DNA of 64,000 bases from Blastococcus sp. PRF04-17 (GTDB taxonomy: Bacteria > Actinomycetota > Actinomycetes > Mycobacteriales > Geodermatophilaceae). The notes below the pieces were generated by a model, which ran no database searches, was not told where the DNA came from, and was given only the letters and a program-made list of their open reading frames with translations. Every line of letters begins with the position of its first letter. Within the stretch, counting starts at the first letter, position 1. Location: positions 3,348,001 through 3,412,000 of the forward strand of contig NZ_CP095412.1 in NCBI RefSeq assembly GCF_023016265.1, read 5' to 3'. This document shows positions 39,299-48,461 of this stretch, in pieces. A program made the translations under genes and the position numbers.

Positions 39299-40627
39299 GT
39301 GCCACCGGCTGTGAACCCATGGCTGGCGCTGCCGCACGGGCGGCCCAGCCGGTCTCTCACCCGGCGGCTGCGGGCTGCCCACGAGCGGTTGGTCACCGGC
39401 GCCGACCCCGACGGCCAGGCACACGACGAGGCCGTCCGTTCCGTCGTCCGCGAGTCCTGGCTCCGGTGCCTGAGCGGAGGCGTCGACCCCGACGGCGGCG
39501 CCCCGCCGGTGGAGCTGCTGGACGGCGACCTGCTGGCCTGGCGGGAGGCGCACCCCCTGGCGTCGGTCATGCCGGTGATCCGGCGCCTGCTGGTCCAGGA
39601 CGCCGAGGCCGGCGAGATGATCGTCGCCGTCACCGACGCGGGCGGGCGGATGTTGTGGGTCGAGGGCGACCCGAGGCTGCGCTCGCGGGCGGCCGGGATG
39701 AACTTCGTCGAGGGCTCGCGGTGGTCGGAGGACGTCGCCGGGTCCAACGCGCCGGGCACGGCGCTGGCCATCGACCACGCGGTGCAGTTCTACGGCAGCG
39801 AGCACTACCGCCGTCCCGTCCAGCCGTGGAGCTGCTCGGCGGCTCCGGTGCACCACCCCCTCACCGGGCAGCTGCTCGGCGCCATCGACGTGACCGGCGG
39901 CGACCACGTCGCCAGCCCGCACGTGCTCACCCTCGTCCGGGCCACCGTGGCCGCCGTCGAGTCGGAGCTGCGCTGGCAGCACCGCGAGCAGCTGCAGAAC
40001 GCGTCGCGCCGGCTGCCTCCCCTGCAGCGGGCGGCCCCGCGGCTGGAGGTGCTGGGACGGGAGCGGGCACGCCTGGTCCTGCCCCGCGGGCCGCTGGAGC
40101 TGTCCCTGCGTCATTCGGAGCTCCTGCTCCTGCTCGCCGAGGCCGCCGCCGCCGGCGAGGGCCGGACCACCGCCCGGCTGGCCGCCGAGTGCCACCCCGG
40201 TGACGCCGCCGCCGTGACCATCCGCGCCGAGCTCTCCCGGCTGCGCCGGCTGATCGGCGCCGACCTCGTCGGCTCGCGCCCGTACCGGCTGCTCGCCCGC
40301 GTCGAGACCGACCTCGACCAGGTCCGGCGGCTGCTCGCCGGCGGCTCGGTGGGCTCGGCGCTCGAGCGGTACCCCGGTGCCGTCCTCCCCGGCTCCCGCG
40401 CGCCCGGCGTCGTGGCGGCCCGCGAGCGGGTGGGCGCACAGCTCCGCCAGGCCGTGCTGCGCAGCCGGCGACCCGAGCTCCTGCTCCGCTACGCCCAGCT
40501 GCCCGAGGCGCGCGACGACGCCGCCGTCTGGCAGGCCTGCCTGGACTGGCTGCCGGCCACGTCGCCGCGCCGCGCGGCCGCCGCGGCACACCTGCTGCGG
40601 CTGCGGCGCAGTTCACGGTCCCGCTGA
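39299..40627 (+). CDS. GAF-domain transcriptional regulator with C-terminal winged-helix region
   Basis: About 442 residues. The N-terminal 'SVVRESWLRCLSGGVDPDGG' and GAF core ('GEMIVAVTDAGGRMLWVEGD', 'GMNFVEGSRWSEDVAGSNAP', 'HYRRPVQPWSCSAAPVHHPL', 'LLGAIDVTGGD') are those of AcoR-like sensor regulators. The C-terminal half ('LSLRHSELLLLLAEAAAAGE', 'AVTIRAELSRLRRLIGADLV', 'SRPYRLLARVETDLDQVRRL') looks like a winged helix rather than the AcoR AAA+ domain. Actinobacterial proteins of this kind usually control alcohol or aldehyde dehydrogenase genes; none is next to it here. GTG 39299 is supported by GGCGGAG, and TTG 39284 is possible. Confidence 0.82.
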   Translation: MPPAVNPWLALPHGRPSRSLTRRLRAAHERLVTGADPDGQAHDEAVRSVVRESWLRCLSGGVDPDGGAPPVELLDGDLLAWREAHPLASVMPVIRRLLVQDAEAGEMIVAVTDAGGRMLWVEGDPRLRSRAAGMNFVEGSRWSEDVAGSNAPGTALAIDHAVQFYGSEHYRRPVQPWSCSAAPVHHPLTGQLLGAIDVTGGDHVASPHVLTLVRATVAAVESELRWQHREQLQNASRRLPPLQRAAPRLEVLGRERARLVLPRGPLELSLRHSELLLLLAEAAAAGEGRTTARLAAECHPGDAAAVTIRAELSRLRRLIGADLVGSRPYRLLARVETDLDQVRRLLAGGSVGSALERYPGAVLPGSRAPGVVAARERVGAQLRQAVLRSRRPELLLRYAQLPEARDDAAVWQACLDWLPATSPRRAAAAAHLLRLRRSSRSR

Positions 40628-40674
40628 CCGGCGCGTCGGGAATGCACGGCCGGGCCGTGTTCTTGGCTCCTTGA

Positions 40675-42141
40675 GTGCCCGTCGCTCCGCCACCCCCCGC
40701 GATCCCCGCGCTGAGCACCGTCCGCGTCGTCATCGCGATCGTCGCGCTCGCCCTCGGGGGTTTCGCGATCGGCACCACCGAGTTCGTGACGATGGGTGTC
40801 CTGCCCGACATCGCCGAGGGTGTGGGGGTCGACATCCCGTCGGCCGGGCACGTCATCTCCGCCTACGCGCTCGGCGTCGTGGTGGGCGCCCCGGTCATCG
40901 CGGCGAGCAGCGCGCGCCTCCCCCGCCGCGCGCTGCTGGTCGGTCTGATGGGTGCCTTCCTCGTCGGCAACGCCCTCACCGCCGTCGCGCCCGGGTACCG
41001 GACCCTCCTGGTCGCCCGCTTCCTGACCGGGCTCCCCCACGGCGCCTACTTCGGCGTCGCCTCCCTGGTCGCCGCGTCGCTGGTCGCCGAACGGCTGCGG
41101 GGCCGGGCCGTGAGCTCGGTGATGCTCGGCCTGTCCGTCGCCCTGGTCGCCGGCGTGCCGGCCGCCACCTGGCTCGGTCAGGCGACCGGCTGGCGCTCGA
41201 CCTACTGGCTGGTCACCGTGCTCGCCGCGGCGACGGTGGCCGCCGTCCTCGCCGTCGTCCCCTCGATGCCGGGCCGCCCGGAGGCCACCGTCCGCGGTGA
41301 GCTGGGCGCGCTGCGCCGCCCGCAGGTGCTGTTGACCCTCGGTGTCGGCATCGTCGGCTTCGGGGGCATGTTCGCCCTCTACAGCTACATCGCCCCCCTC
41401 GTCACCGACGTCGCCGAGCTCTCCCGCGGCACCGTGCCGGTGATCCTGTTCGTCTACGGCATCGGCGGAGTCGTGGGGACGGCGCTGGCCGGCCGGCTGG
41501 GGGACTGGGCGCTGTTCCCGTCCCTGGCCGGTGCGCTGGTCACGCTGATGGCCGTACTCGCGGTGACCGCGCTGGTCTCGCCCTGGGCGCCCGGCCTGGT
41601 CGTCGCCGTCCTCCTGGTCTCGATCAGCGGGTCGACGCTGGCGATCCTGCTGCAGCTGCGGCTGATGGAGACCGCGGGCGAGGCCCAGATGCTCGGTGCC
41701 GCGCTCAACCACTCGGCGCTGAACCTGGCGAACGCGCTCGGCGCGTGGGTGGGCGGCCTGGTCATCGCGGCCGGGCTGGGCTATCGCGCCCCCAGCGTGG
41801 TCGGCGCCGGTCTGGCCGCGGCCGGCGTCGTCCCCCTCCTCCTCTCCGCCGTGCTGCGCCGCCGGGCCCTCCGGGCGGAGACCCCCGGATCCGGGCCGGT
41901 CAGCAGCCCGTCCTGGCCGGGGACCGGGCCACCGCGGCCTGAGGCCCTCGCCCGCGTTGCAACGGCGGTGCAACGTTCCGGCCACCGGCGGGCGGACGAC
42001 GTCCTGCCCGGGAAACCGCGCAGAACAGGGACTTTCGGCTCGGCACGACCGTGCGGGCCGGTCACCCGAGGGCACCGTCACCGCCCGCTCTGGACGGACG
42101 TGCGCCACGGCGCCAGACTCCGGCTACGCCCCCGGAGGTGA
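40675..42141 (+). CDS. MFS transporter (DHA1, AraJ/YdhP-like), C-terminus probably frameshifted
   Basis: The first 400 residues are a normal 12-helix DHA1 exporter: '[20 protein letters not shown]' then 'TMGVLPDIA' (diagnostic of AraJ/PbuE-type efflux proteins), '[20 protein letters not shown]', '[20 protein letters not shown]' and '[20 protein letters not shown]'. After the last helix ('[15 protein letters not shown]') an 80-residue Arg/Pro/Gly-rich tail runs to 42141. Inserting one base in the C5 run at about 41882-41886 would end the protein at 41940-41942 ('..AGDRATAA'), a more natural tail, and free the region before coxS. Given the other indels here, I favour that reading. Confidence 0.88.
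   Translation: MPVAPPPPAIPALSTVRVVIAIVALALGGFAIGTTEFVTMGVLPDIAEGVGVDIPSAGHVISAYALGVVVGAPVIAASSARLPRRALLVGLMGAFLVGNALTAVAPGYRTLLVARFLTGLPHGAYFGVASLVAASLVAERLRGRAVSSVMLGLSVALVAGVPAATWLGQATGWRSTYWLVTVLAAATVAAVLAVVPSMPGRPEATVRGELGALRRPQVLLTLGVGIVGFGGMFALYSYIAPLVTDVAELSRGTVPVILFVYGIGGVVGTALAGRLGDWALFPSLAGALVTLMAVLAVTALVSPWAPGLVVAVLLVSISGSTLAILLQLRLMETAGEAQMLGAALNHSALNLANALGAWVGGLVIAAGLGYRAPSVVGAGLAAAGVVPLLLSAVLRRRALRAETPGSGPVSSPSWPGTGPPRPEALARVATAVQRSGHRRADDVLPGKPRRTGTFGSARPCGPVTRGHRHRPLWTDVRHGARLRLRPRR
41955..41975 (+). promoter_or_regulatory. Candidate operator ahead of the coxSLMG operon
   Basis: The palindrome CGTTGCAACG (41955-41964) is followed by a second TGCAACG. The two TGCAACG copies start at 41958 and 41969, 11 bp apart, one helical turn. 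The site lies about 200 bp upstream of coxS. If the transporter frame truly ends at 41942, this lies in the intergenic promoter region. Regulator unknown. Confidence 0.4.
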
Positions 42142-42170
42142 CCGGGGCCACACCTCAGAGCGGAGGTCTC

Positions 42171-42674
42171 GTGACCGCGATCAACGTGCGGGTCGACGGA
42201 GCGTCCTACAGCGATGACGTCGAACCCAGGACACTGCTCGTGCACTACCTGCGGGAGCAGCTCGGCAAGGTCGGCACCGTGGTCGGCTGCGACACCAGCA
42301 ACTGCGGCGCGTGCACGGTCCACCTCGACGGCGAGGCCGTGAAGAGCTGCACCGTCTTCGCCGTCCAGGCCGACGGCTGCGAGGTCACCACGATCGAGGG
42401 CATCGGCACCGACGGCCGGCTGCACCCGATGCAGAAGGCCTTCCACGAGTTGCACGGGCTGCAGTGCGGCTACTGCACGCCGGGCATGATCATGGCCTCG
42501 ATCGACCTGCTGAGGGACAACCCGAACCCGTCCGAGGACGAGGTCCGCGAGGGCATTGAGGGCAACCTCTGCCGCTGCACCGGCTACCAGAACATCGTGC
42601 GGGCCGTGCAGCAGGCCGCGTCGGAGATGAACGGCTCGGCGGCCGCGCCGGAGGCGCTGGGAGCCCAGTCATGA
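42171..42674 (+). CDS. coxS: Molybdenum hydroxylase small (2Fe-2S) subunit, CoxS-like
   Basis: 167 residues. N-terminal ferredoxin-like [2Fe-2S] cluster: '[20 protein letters not shown]' (C-x4-C-x2-C) with a fourth Cys in '[13 protein letters not shown]'. The C-terminal helical [2Fe-2S] domain reads '[20 protein letters not shown]' and '[18 protein letters not shown]'. All eight Cys ligands are present. The subunit carries electrons from the molybdenum site to the flavin subunit. GTG 42171 has GGAGG upstream. The stop overlaps the coxL ATG (ATGA), giving coupled translation. Confidence 0.95.
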   Translation: MTAINVRVDGASYSDDVEPRTLLVHYLREQLGKVGTVVGCDTSNCGACTVHLDGEAVKSCTVFAVQADGCEVTTIEGIGTDGRLHPMQKAFHELHGLQCGYCTPGMIMASIDLLRDNPNPSEDEVREGIEGNLCRCTGYQNIVRAVQQAASEMNGSAAAPEALGAQS

Positions 42675-45154
42675 CCCTCGTCGAGGAACCGGCCACGCAG
42701 GCACCGGAACGCGAGATCGGCAAGGCGCGTCGTCGCAAGGAGGACGCCCGACTGATCACCGGCCGAACGACCTGGACCGACAACCTGGTCCTGCCGGGCA
42801 TGCTGCACCTGGCGATCGTCCGCAGCCCCGTGGCCCACGCGAAGATCACCGGCATCGACGTCAGCGCCGCGCAGCAGGCGCCGGGCGTGCTCGCCGTCTT
42901 CACCGGTCGGGACTTCGCCGAGGAACAGGGCTCCATCCCCTGTGCCTGGCCCGTGACGCCGGACATGGTCAACCCCGGGCACCCCTCGGTCGCGGTCGAG
43001 GAGGTCAACCACGTGGGCGAGGCGGTGGCGGTGATCGTCGCCCGCAGCAAGGCCGCCGCCCAGGACGCCGTCGAACTGGTCGACGTCGACTACGACCTGC
43101 TGCCCCCCGTGCTCGACATGGAGGAGGCCGTCGGGCACCAGCCGGCGCTCTGCCACGACCACGTGGAGTCCAACGAGAGCTTCCGCTTCGTGTTCGACGC
43201 GGGCGAGGCCGGCACCGGCGCCGACACCGAGCAGGCCTTCGCCGAGGCCGACGTCGTCGTGAGCCGCCGGTTCGTCCAGCAGCGGCTGATCCCGGCCTTC
43301 ATGGAGCCGCGGGCCACCGTCGTCCAGCCCCAGGGCGACAACTACACGATGTGGTCCTCGACCCAGGTGCCGCACATCCTGCGGCTGATGCTCGCGATGA
43401 TCACCGGCACGCCCGAGCACAAGCTGCGCGTCATCGCCCCGGATGTGGGCGGTGGGTTCGGCGGCAAGCTCCAGGTGACGCCCGAGGAGGTCATCACGCT
43501 GCTCGTCGCCAAGCGCATGGGGAAGCCGGTCAAGTGGACCGAGACCCGCAGCGAGTCGCTGATGAGTGCCCACCACGGCCGCGACCAGATCCAGTACATC
43601 GACATCGCGAGCGACCGCGAGGGCAACGTCAAGGGCCTGCGCTGCCGGATCCTCTCCGACATGGGCGCCTACCTGCGCCTGGTCAGCCCCGGCATCCCGA
43701 TCCTGGGCGCGTTCATGTACGTGGGCATCTACAAGTTCCCGGCCTACCGGTTCGACTGCCAGGGGATCTTCACGAACAAGACACCGACCGACGCCTACCG
43801 CGGCGCCGGTCGGCCCGAGGCCACGTTCGCGGTCGAGCGGATCATGGACGAGCTGGCCCTCGAGCTGGGCATGGATCCGCTGGAGCTGCGCCGGAAGAAC
43901 TGGATCAAGGCCGAGGAGTTCCCGTTCACCACGGCCGCCGGGCTGGAGTACGACAGCGGCGACTACGACGCCGCGACGCAGCAGGCGCTGCAGCTCATCG
44001 GCTTCGAGGAGCTGCGGGAGGAGCAGCGGCGCCGCCGCGAGTCCGGCGACCCCGTCCAGTTGGGCATCGGGTTCTCCACGTTCACCGAGATGTGCGGGCT
44101 CGCGCCCTCCCGGGTCCTGGGGTCGCTCGCCTACGGCGCCGGCGGCTGGGAGCACGCCAGCATCCGGATGCTGCCCACCGGCAAGGTCGAGGTGGTCACC
44201 GGGTCCACTCCGCACGGGCAGGGGCACGAGACGGCGTGGAGCCAGCTGGTCGCCGACGAGCTCGGCGTGCCCTTCGAGGACGTCGAGGTGCTGCACGGCG
44301 ACACCTCCATCGCCTCGCGTGGCCTGGACACCTACGGCTCCCGCTCGCTCGTCGTCGGCGGCGCGGCCGTGGTCAACGCGGCGCAGAAGGTCGTCGCCAA
44401 GGCCCGCACGGTCGCCGCGCACCTGCTCGAGGCCAACCCCGACGACCTGGAGTTCTCGGGCGGCAGCTTCTCCGTGCGCGGCACGCCGGGCACGGGCATC
44501 TCGATCCAGGAGCTGGCGCTGGCGACCTTCGCGGCGCACAACTTCCCCGAGGGCGTGGAACCGTCGCTCGACGCCGACGCCACGTTCGACCCGGTGAACT
44601 TCTCCTATCCCCACGGCACGCACATCTGCGCCACGGAGGTCGACACCGAGACCGGCATGGTGAAGATCCGCAAGTACGCCTGCGTCGACGACGTCGGCAA
44701 GATCGTGAACCCGCTCATCGTGGAGGGACAGGTGCACGGCGGGCTGGCCCAGGGCATCGGGCAGGCGCTGTACGAGGAGGCCGTGTACGACGCCGACGGC
44801 AACCTGACCACCGGGACGTTCGTCGACTACCTGGTGCCCTCGGCCGCCGACCTGCCGCACTTCGACACGGGCAACACCGTGCACGAGGCGCCGGGCAACC
44901 CGATCGGCGCCAAGGGCGTGGGCGAGGCCGGGGCCATCGCGAGCACCCCCGCGGTGGTGAACTCCGTGCTGGACGCCGTCCGGCACCTGGGCGTGTCCGA
45001 CATCCGGATGCCACTGACACCCGAACGCGTCTGGCGGGCGATCCATCAGGGCGGGGACGGCGCCGACCGGGCGACCGCGGTGACCACTGCGCAGGGCGTG
45101 GACGCGGCCGCGACGCCGCTGGCCGGCGACGAGACCCCTGGAGGCGCGCTGTGA
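42671..45154 (+). CDS. coxL: Form II CoxL-type molybdopterin hydroxylase large subunit
   Basis: 827 residues of the xanthine-oxidase superfamily catalytic subunit. Landmarks: '[20 protein letters not shown]', '[20 protein letters not shown]', the cofactor loop '[19 protein letters not shown]' (258-266), '[20 protein letters not shown]' with the form II active-site motif AYRGAGR at 375-381, '[20 protein letters not shown]', and the catalytic Glu in '[15 protein letters not shown]' (E752). The Cys-containing AYxCSFR loop that defines genuine form I CO dehydrogenase is absent. This is therefore a CO-dehydrogenase-like enzyme of uncertain substrate. Length and motifs are complete. ATG overlaps coxS, and the stop overlaps coxM. 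Confidence 0.95.
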   Translation: MTLVEEPATQAPEREIGKARRRKEDARLITGRTTWTDNLVLPGMLHLAIVRSPVAHAKITGIDVSAAQQAPGVLAVFTGRDFAEEQGSIPCAWPVTPDMVNPGHPSVAVEEVNHVGEAVAVIVARSKAAAQDAVELVDVDYDLLPPVLDMEEAVGHQPALCHDHVESNESFRFVFDAGEAGTGADTEQAFAEADVVVSRRFVQQRLIPAFMEPRATVVQPQGDNYTMWSSTQVPHILRLMLAMITGTPEHKLRVIAPDVGGGFGGKLQVTPEEVITLLVAKRMGKPVKWTETRSESLMSAHHGRDQIQYIDIASDREGNVKGLRCRILSDMGAYLRLVSPGIPILGAFMYVGIYKFPAYRFDCQGIFTNKTPTDAYRGAGRPEATFAVERIMDELALELGMDPLELRRKNWIKAEEFPFTTAAGLEYDSGDYDAATQQALQLIGFEELREEQRRRRESGDPVQLGIGFSTFTEMCGLAPSRVLGSLAYGAGGWEHASIRMLPTGKVEVVTGSTPHGQGHETAWSQLVADELGVPFEDVEVLHGDTSIASRGLDTYGSRSLVVGGAAVVNAAQKVVAKARTVAAHLLEANPDDLEFSGGSFSVRGTPGTGISIQELALATFAAHNFPEGVEPSLDADATFDPVNFSYPHGTHICATEVDTETGMVKIRKYACVDDVGKIVNPLIVEGQVHGGLAQGIGQALYEEAVYDADGNLTTGTFVDYLVPSAADLPHFDTGNTVHEAPGNPIGAKGVGEAGAIASTPAVVNSVLDAVRHLGVSDIRMPLTPERVWRAIHQGGDGADRATAVTTAQGVDAAATPLAGDETPGGAL

Positions 45155-46008
45155 TCCCCGCACCGTTCGACTACGCCCGCCCGACGACCGTCGACGAGGC
45201 ACTGCAGGCGGTCGCCTCGGGCGGCGAGGACGTGAAGATCCTCGCCGGCGGGCAGTCGCTGATCCCGGTCATGCGGCTGCGGCTGGCCGCGCCGGAGACG
45301 GTGGTCGACCTCACCCGCGTCGCGGAGCTGCGCGGCGTCCGGGACGACGGGGACGCGATCGTGGTGGGCGCGATGACGACGCACTCCGACGTCGTCGCCG
45401 ACCCGCTGATCGCGCAGTACGCGCCGATCGTGGCCCAGGCGACCGAGACCGTGGCCGACCGGCAGGTGCGGCACCGGGGCACGTTCGGGGGAGCGCTCGC
45501 GCACGCCGACCCCGCCGGTGACCTCCCGGCGGTGGCCCTGGCACTGGACGCCGAGTTCGTCATCGCGGGCCTCACCGGCCGGCGCACGGTGCCCGCGGCA
45601 GAGTTCTTCGTCGACTACCTGACCACCGCCCTGGAGGAGGGGGAGCTGCTCGTGGAGATCCGGCTGCCCAAGCTGCAGGGGAGCTGGGGCATGCACTACG
45701 AGAAGTTCAACCGGGTCGCGCAGGCGTGGTCGATCGTGGCCGTGGCCGCGCTGGTCCGGCGGGAGGACGGCCGGATCGCCGAGGCCCGCGTCGGACTCAC
45801 CAACATGGGCCCGACGCCGGTGCGGGCGCGGGGCGTGGAGGAGGCCCTGGCCGGCGCGGACGCCACGGCCGAGGCCGTCGCCGCGGCGGCCGAGCGCGCG
45901 GCGGAGGACACGAGCCCCAGCAGCGACCTCAACGCGCAGGCCGACTACCGCGAACACCTGGCCCGCGTCCTCACCCGCCGGGCGGTGACGGCGGCCGCCG
46001 GGCTGTAG
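45151..46008 (+). CDS. coxM: Molybdenum hydroxylase FAD-binding subunit, CoxM-like
   Basis: 285 residues. FAD-contacting motifs: 'KILAGGQSLIPVMRLRLAAP' (AGGxSL) and 'RGTFGGALAHADPAGDLPAV' (TxGG and ADPAGD), then 'FFVDYLTTALEEGELLVEIR' and 'YEKFNRVAQAWSIVAVAALV'. It passes electrons from the iron-sulfur subunit to quinone or another acceptor. It starts at GTG 45151 overlapping the coxL stop. The S-L-M order differs from the M-S-L order of Oligotropha coxMSL and is common for form II operons. Confidence 0.95.
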   Translation: MIPAPFDYARPTTVDEALQAVASGGEDVKILAGGQSLIPVMRLRLAAPETVVDLTRVAELRGVRDDGDAIVVGAMTTHSDVVADPLIAQYAPIVAQATETVADRQVRHRGTFGGALAHADPAGDLPAVALALDAEFVIAGLTGRRTVPAAEFFVDYLTTALEEGELLVEIRLPKLQGSWGMHYEKFNRVAQAWSIVAVAALVRREDGRIAEARVGLTNMGPTPVRARGVEEALAGADATAEAVAAAAERAAEDTSPSSDLNAQADYREHLARVLTRRAVTAAAGL

Positions 46009-46045
46009 CTTCCACAAGGACCCCGTCCTCGCAGGAGGTTGAACC

Positions 46046-47152
46046 GTGCAGCTGGAGAACTCGTTCATCGTCCCCGTCCCCGTCGACGAGGCATGGCGGG
46101 TGCTCCTCGACATCGAGCGGATCGCGCCCTGCATGCCCGGTGCCGCCCTGGACTCCGTCAGTGGCGACGACTTCACCGGCCGCGTCAAGGTGAAGCTCGG
46201 GCCGATCAATCTGACCTACCAGGGCAAGGCGTCGTTCATCCAGAAGGACGAGGCGAACCACACGGCGGTCATCGACGCCCGCGGCAAGGACCAGCGCGGG
46301 AACGGCACCGCGGCCGCCGTGGTCACCGCGAAGCTCCGGGCCGAGGGCTCGACCACCCGCGTCGACGTGCTGACCGACCTCAACATCACCGGCCGGCCGG
46401 CGCAGTTCGGGCGCGGGGTCATGACCGACGTCGGCAACAAGCTGCTCGGCCAGTTCGCCGACAAGCTGGCCGCGCAGCTGGGTGAGGGCGACGCCCAGGG
46501 TGACGCCCAGCGGGCGGAGAGCGCCGCGACCACGGCCGCGACCACGGCCGCCGCAACGGCGACCGGTGCGGTGGAGGAGATCGCGGCCTCCGCCGAGCAG
46601 GCGGCCGGAGACGGCACGGCCGGCAAGGCGGTCAAGAAGGCGGCGGCGGCCACGAAGAAGGCGGCCGCCGCGGCCACGGATGCGGTGTCCGACGCGAGCA
46701 GCGCCCCGAGTGCCCCGGCGAAGAAGGCGGCCCCGGGCAAGGCGACCCCGGCCAAGGCGACCCCGGCCAAGGCGGCCCCGGCCAAGGCGGCCCCGGCGAA
46801 GGCGGCACCGGCGAAGAAGGCGGCTCCCGCCAAGGCGGCGCCGACCGAGGCGGCGCCGGCCGCGGTCGTGCCGGACCCGATCGCCGTCCCGCCCAAGTCG
46901 CCCAGCAGGCCGCCGAGCGGGCCGACCGCGCCGCCGCGCAAGGCCGCGACGGGCGGACCCGTGCGCAGCGTTCCGTCGGACGAGCCGCGGGTGAGCACCC
47001 GCCCGCAGGAGGAGCCGGAGCCGATCGACCTGCTCGAGGTGGCCGGCGGGGCCGCGATGGCCCGCTACGCGGCGCCGGCCGCCGGGGTGGCGGGTGCGGT
47101 GATCCTGCTCGCACTGCTGATCCGCCGGCGGCGCCGGCGCCGCGCCCACTGA
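46046..47152 (+). CDS. coxG: CoxG-like SRPBCC protein with Ala/Lys repeat and C-terminal membrane anchor
   Basis: 368 residues. Residues 1-150 form the CoxG/SRPBCC domain: 'LENSFIVPVPVDEAWRVLLD', 'IERIAPCMPGAALDSVSGDD', 'RVKVKLGPINLTYQGKASFI' and 'NITGRPAQFGRGVMTDVGNK'. A 180-residue linker follows, extremely Ala/Lys/Pro-rich with AKAAP repeats (five 15-bp DNA units, 46739-46813), then an acidic stretch, one hydrophobic helix ('YAAPAAGVAGAVILLALLI') and a basic tail 'RRRRRRRAH'. In Oligotropha CoxG recruits CO dehydrogenase to the membrane. The linker and anchor here would tether the SRPBCC head to the cytoplasmic face. It starts 37 bp after coxM with a GGAGG site. Confidence 0.92.
   Translation: MQLENSFIVPVPVDEAWRVLLDIERIAPCMPGAALDSVSGDDFTGRVKVKLGPINLTYQGKASFIQKDEANHTAVIDARGKDQRGNGTAAAVVTAKLRAEGSTTRVDVLTDLNITGRPAQFGRGVMTDVGNKLLGQFADKLAAQLGEGDAQGDAQRAESAATTAATTAAATATGAVEEIAASAEQAAGDGTAGKAVKKAAAATKKAAAAATDAVSDASSAPSAPAKKAAPGKATPAKATPAKAAPAKAAPAKAAPAKKAAPAKAAPTEAAPAAVVPDPIAVPPKSPSRPPSGPTAPPRKAATGGPVRSVPSDEPRVSTRPQEEPEPIDLLEVAGGAAMARYAAPAAGVAGAVILLALLIRRRRRRRAH
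46739..46813 (+). repeat. 15-bp tandem repeat, five copies, in coxG
   Basis: Units of AAGGCGRCCCCGGCC encode KA(T/A)PA. The first two copies are identical and the next three differ by one to three bases. Degenerate copies continue on both sides. Copy number is likely to differ between strains. Confidence 0.75.
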
Positions 47153-47161
47153 CCGCGGCGG

Positions 47162-47793
47162 TCAGGCGGCAGCCTGCGCGGCGAGCCAGGTGACGGCCGC
47201 CGCGGCGACGACGTCGACGTTCCGCTTGAGCGAGTGGTCGCCGGGCACGGCGTAGACCGAGGCCGTCGCCCGGCCGCGGAGCACGGCGGCGACGTCGGCC
47301 GGACCGCCGAAGGAGTCGGTCTCGCCCTGGACGACGACCAGCGGCGCCGCCACCACGAGCAGCTCGTCGGCGCGGCTCTTCTCCGGCCGGCCCGGTGGGT
47401 GCAGCGGGAAGGCGAGCGCAAGCACGCCGGCGGCGCCGTGCTGGGCCGCCGTCCGGCAGGCCACCCGGGCACCGGCGCTGCGACCGCCCTGGACCAGCGG
47501 GCCGGTGAGCAGACCGCGAGCTCGGAGTCCGCCGACGATCGCGTGCCACCCCTCGTCCAGCCGGGGCGGCGCCGGCGCGATCCGCCGGCCCGCGACCCGC
47601 CAGGGTTGCTCGACGCCGATCACCCGCCAGCCGGCGCGAGCGGCCTCGGCCGTCACCGCGACCAGGTCCGGCGAGCCGATCCCGCCTCCGGCCCCGTGGC
47701 CGAGCAGCAGGGTGCCGTGCGACGTGCCCTCGGGTTCGGTTACGTGCGCCCGCGCCGCCCGAGCGGGGTGGGGATGTCGAGGCCGGTGCTCAT
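47162..47793 (-). CDS. Alpha/beta-hydrolase family protein, one-base frameshift near the start
   Basis: About 210 residues of the dienelactone-hydrolase-like 'alpha/beta family hydrolase' (KANL3/Tex30-type) group: 'TLLLGHGAGGGIGSPDLVAV', 'WRVIGVEQPWRVAGRRIAPA', the nucleophile region 'PLVQGGRSAGARVACRTAAQ' (GxSxG as GRSAG), 'PLVVVQGETDSFGG' (acid) and 'YAVPGDHSLKRN' (His). ATG 47793 overlaps the TGA of the HAD gene and reads 'MSTGLDIPTP' before leaving frame. One extra base in a G4 run at 47765-47773 joins it to '..ARAARAHVTEPEGTSHGTL'. The exact in-frame restoration and the ATGA overlap support this start. Confidence 0.85.
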
Positions 47794-48461
47794 GCCGGCA
47801 GTGCGAGCAGGGCGTCGACGGCGCCGGCCAGGTCATCGGCGCGGACGTGCGGCTGGTCGTAGACCGCCGGGAAGGTGCGCTCGCTGCGGGGGAACCAGGC
47901 GCCGGTCAGCCCGGCCCGCTGCGCGCCGAGGACGTCCCAGCCGTGCGCGGCGACCAACGCCATGCGCTCCGGTGCGACCGAGCAGCTCCCCGCCGCCCAG
48001 AGGTACACCTCGCGTGCCGGCTTCCAGGCGCGGACCAGTTCGCTCGACATCGTCCGCTCGACCAGGGCGGCGACCCCGCCGCGCTCCAGGCCGGCCTCGG
48101 TGACACCGGGCGAGCCGTGCGACAGCGTGACCACCCGGATGCCGGCCGCGGTCAGCCGGCGGAGCGCCGGTTCGACGTCCGGATGCGGCACGAGTTCGCG
48201 GAACGCGTCGGCGACGAGTCCGCGCCGTTCCGCCGGCAGGTCGGTCTCCTGGGCCAGGGCCGCGTCGAACGCGTCGCGGAACCGGCACCAGGTGCCGGCC
48301 ACGGTGGCTGCGAAACCGGTGAGCAGCGTGCGGGCGAACACGGTGCCCAGCACCGACTCCGGCTCGCCCGCCTCCACGAGGGCCGCCCGGACCGGCGCGA
48401 GGTCGAGCAGCGTCTCGTTGACGTCGAACGCGACGACCTCGGGGAGACGCCGCGGTGTCAC
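47790..48461 (-). CDS. Haloacid-dehalogenase (type II)-like HAD hydrolase
   Basis: 223 residues. HAD motif I 'VVAFDVNETLLDLAPVRAAL' (nucleophile Asp), motif II 'GIRVVTLSHGSPGVTEAGLE' (Ser), the motif III Lys in 'VRAWKPAREVYLWAAGS', and motif IV-like 'MALVAAHGWDVLGAQRAGLT' then 'GAWFPRSE'. The spacing and the 'FDVNETLLD' opening are those of (S)-2-haloacid dehalogenases, though many relatives have other substrates. GTG 48461 overlaps the DedA stop, and its own stop overlaps the hydrolase start, so DedA, HAD and hydrolase form a coupled operon. Confidence 0.92.
   Translation of the reverse strand: MTPRRLPEVVAFDVNETLLDLAPVRAALVEAGEPESVLGTVFARTLLTGFAATVAGTWCRFRDAFDAALAQETDLPAERRGLVADAFRELVPHPDVEPALRRLTAAGIRVVTLSHGSPGVTEAGLERGGVAALVERTMSSELVRAWKPAREVYLWAAGSCSVAPERMALVAAHGWDVLGAQRAGLTGAWFPRSERTFPAVYDQPHVRADDLAGAVDALLALPA

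Noticed and set aside
42671-45154. Annotating CoxL as a genuine CO dehydrogenase
   Set aside because: The active-site loop is AYRGAGR (form II). The Cys-containing form I motif is missing, so CO oxidation cannot be claimed.
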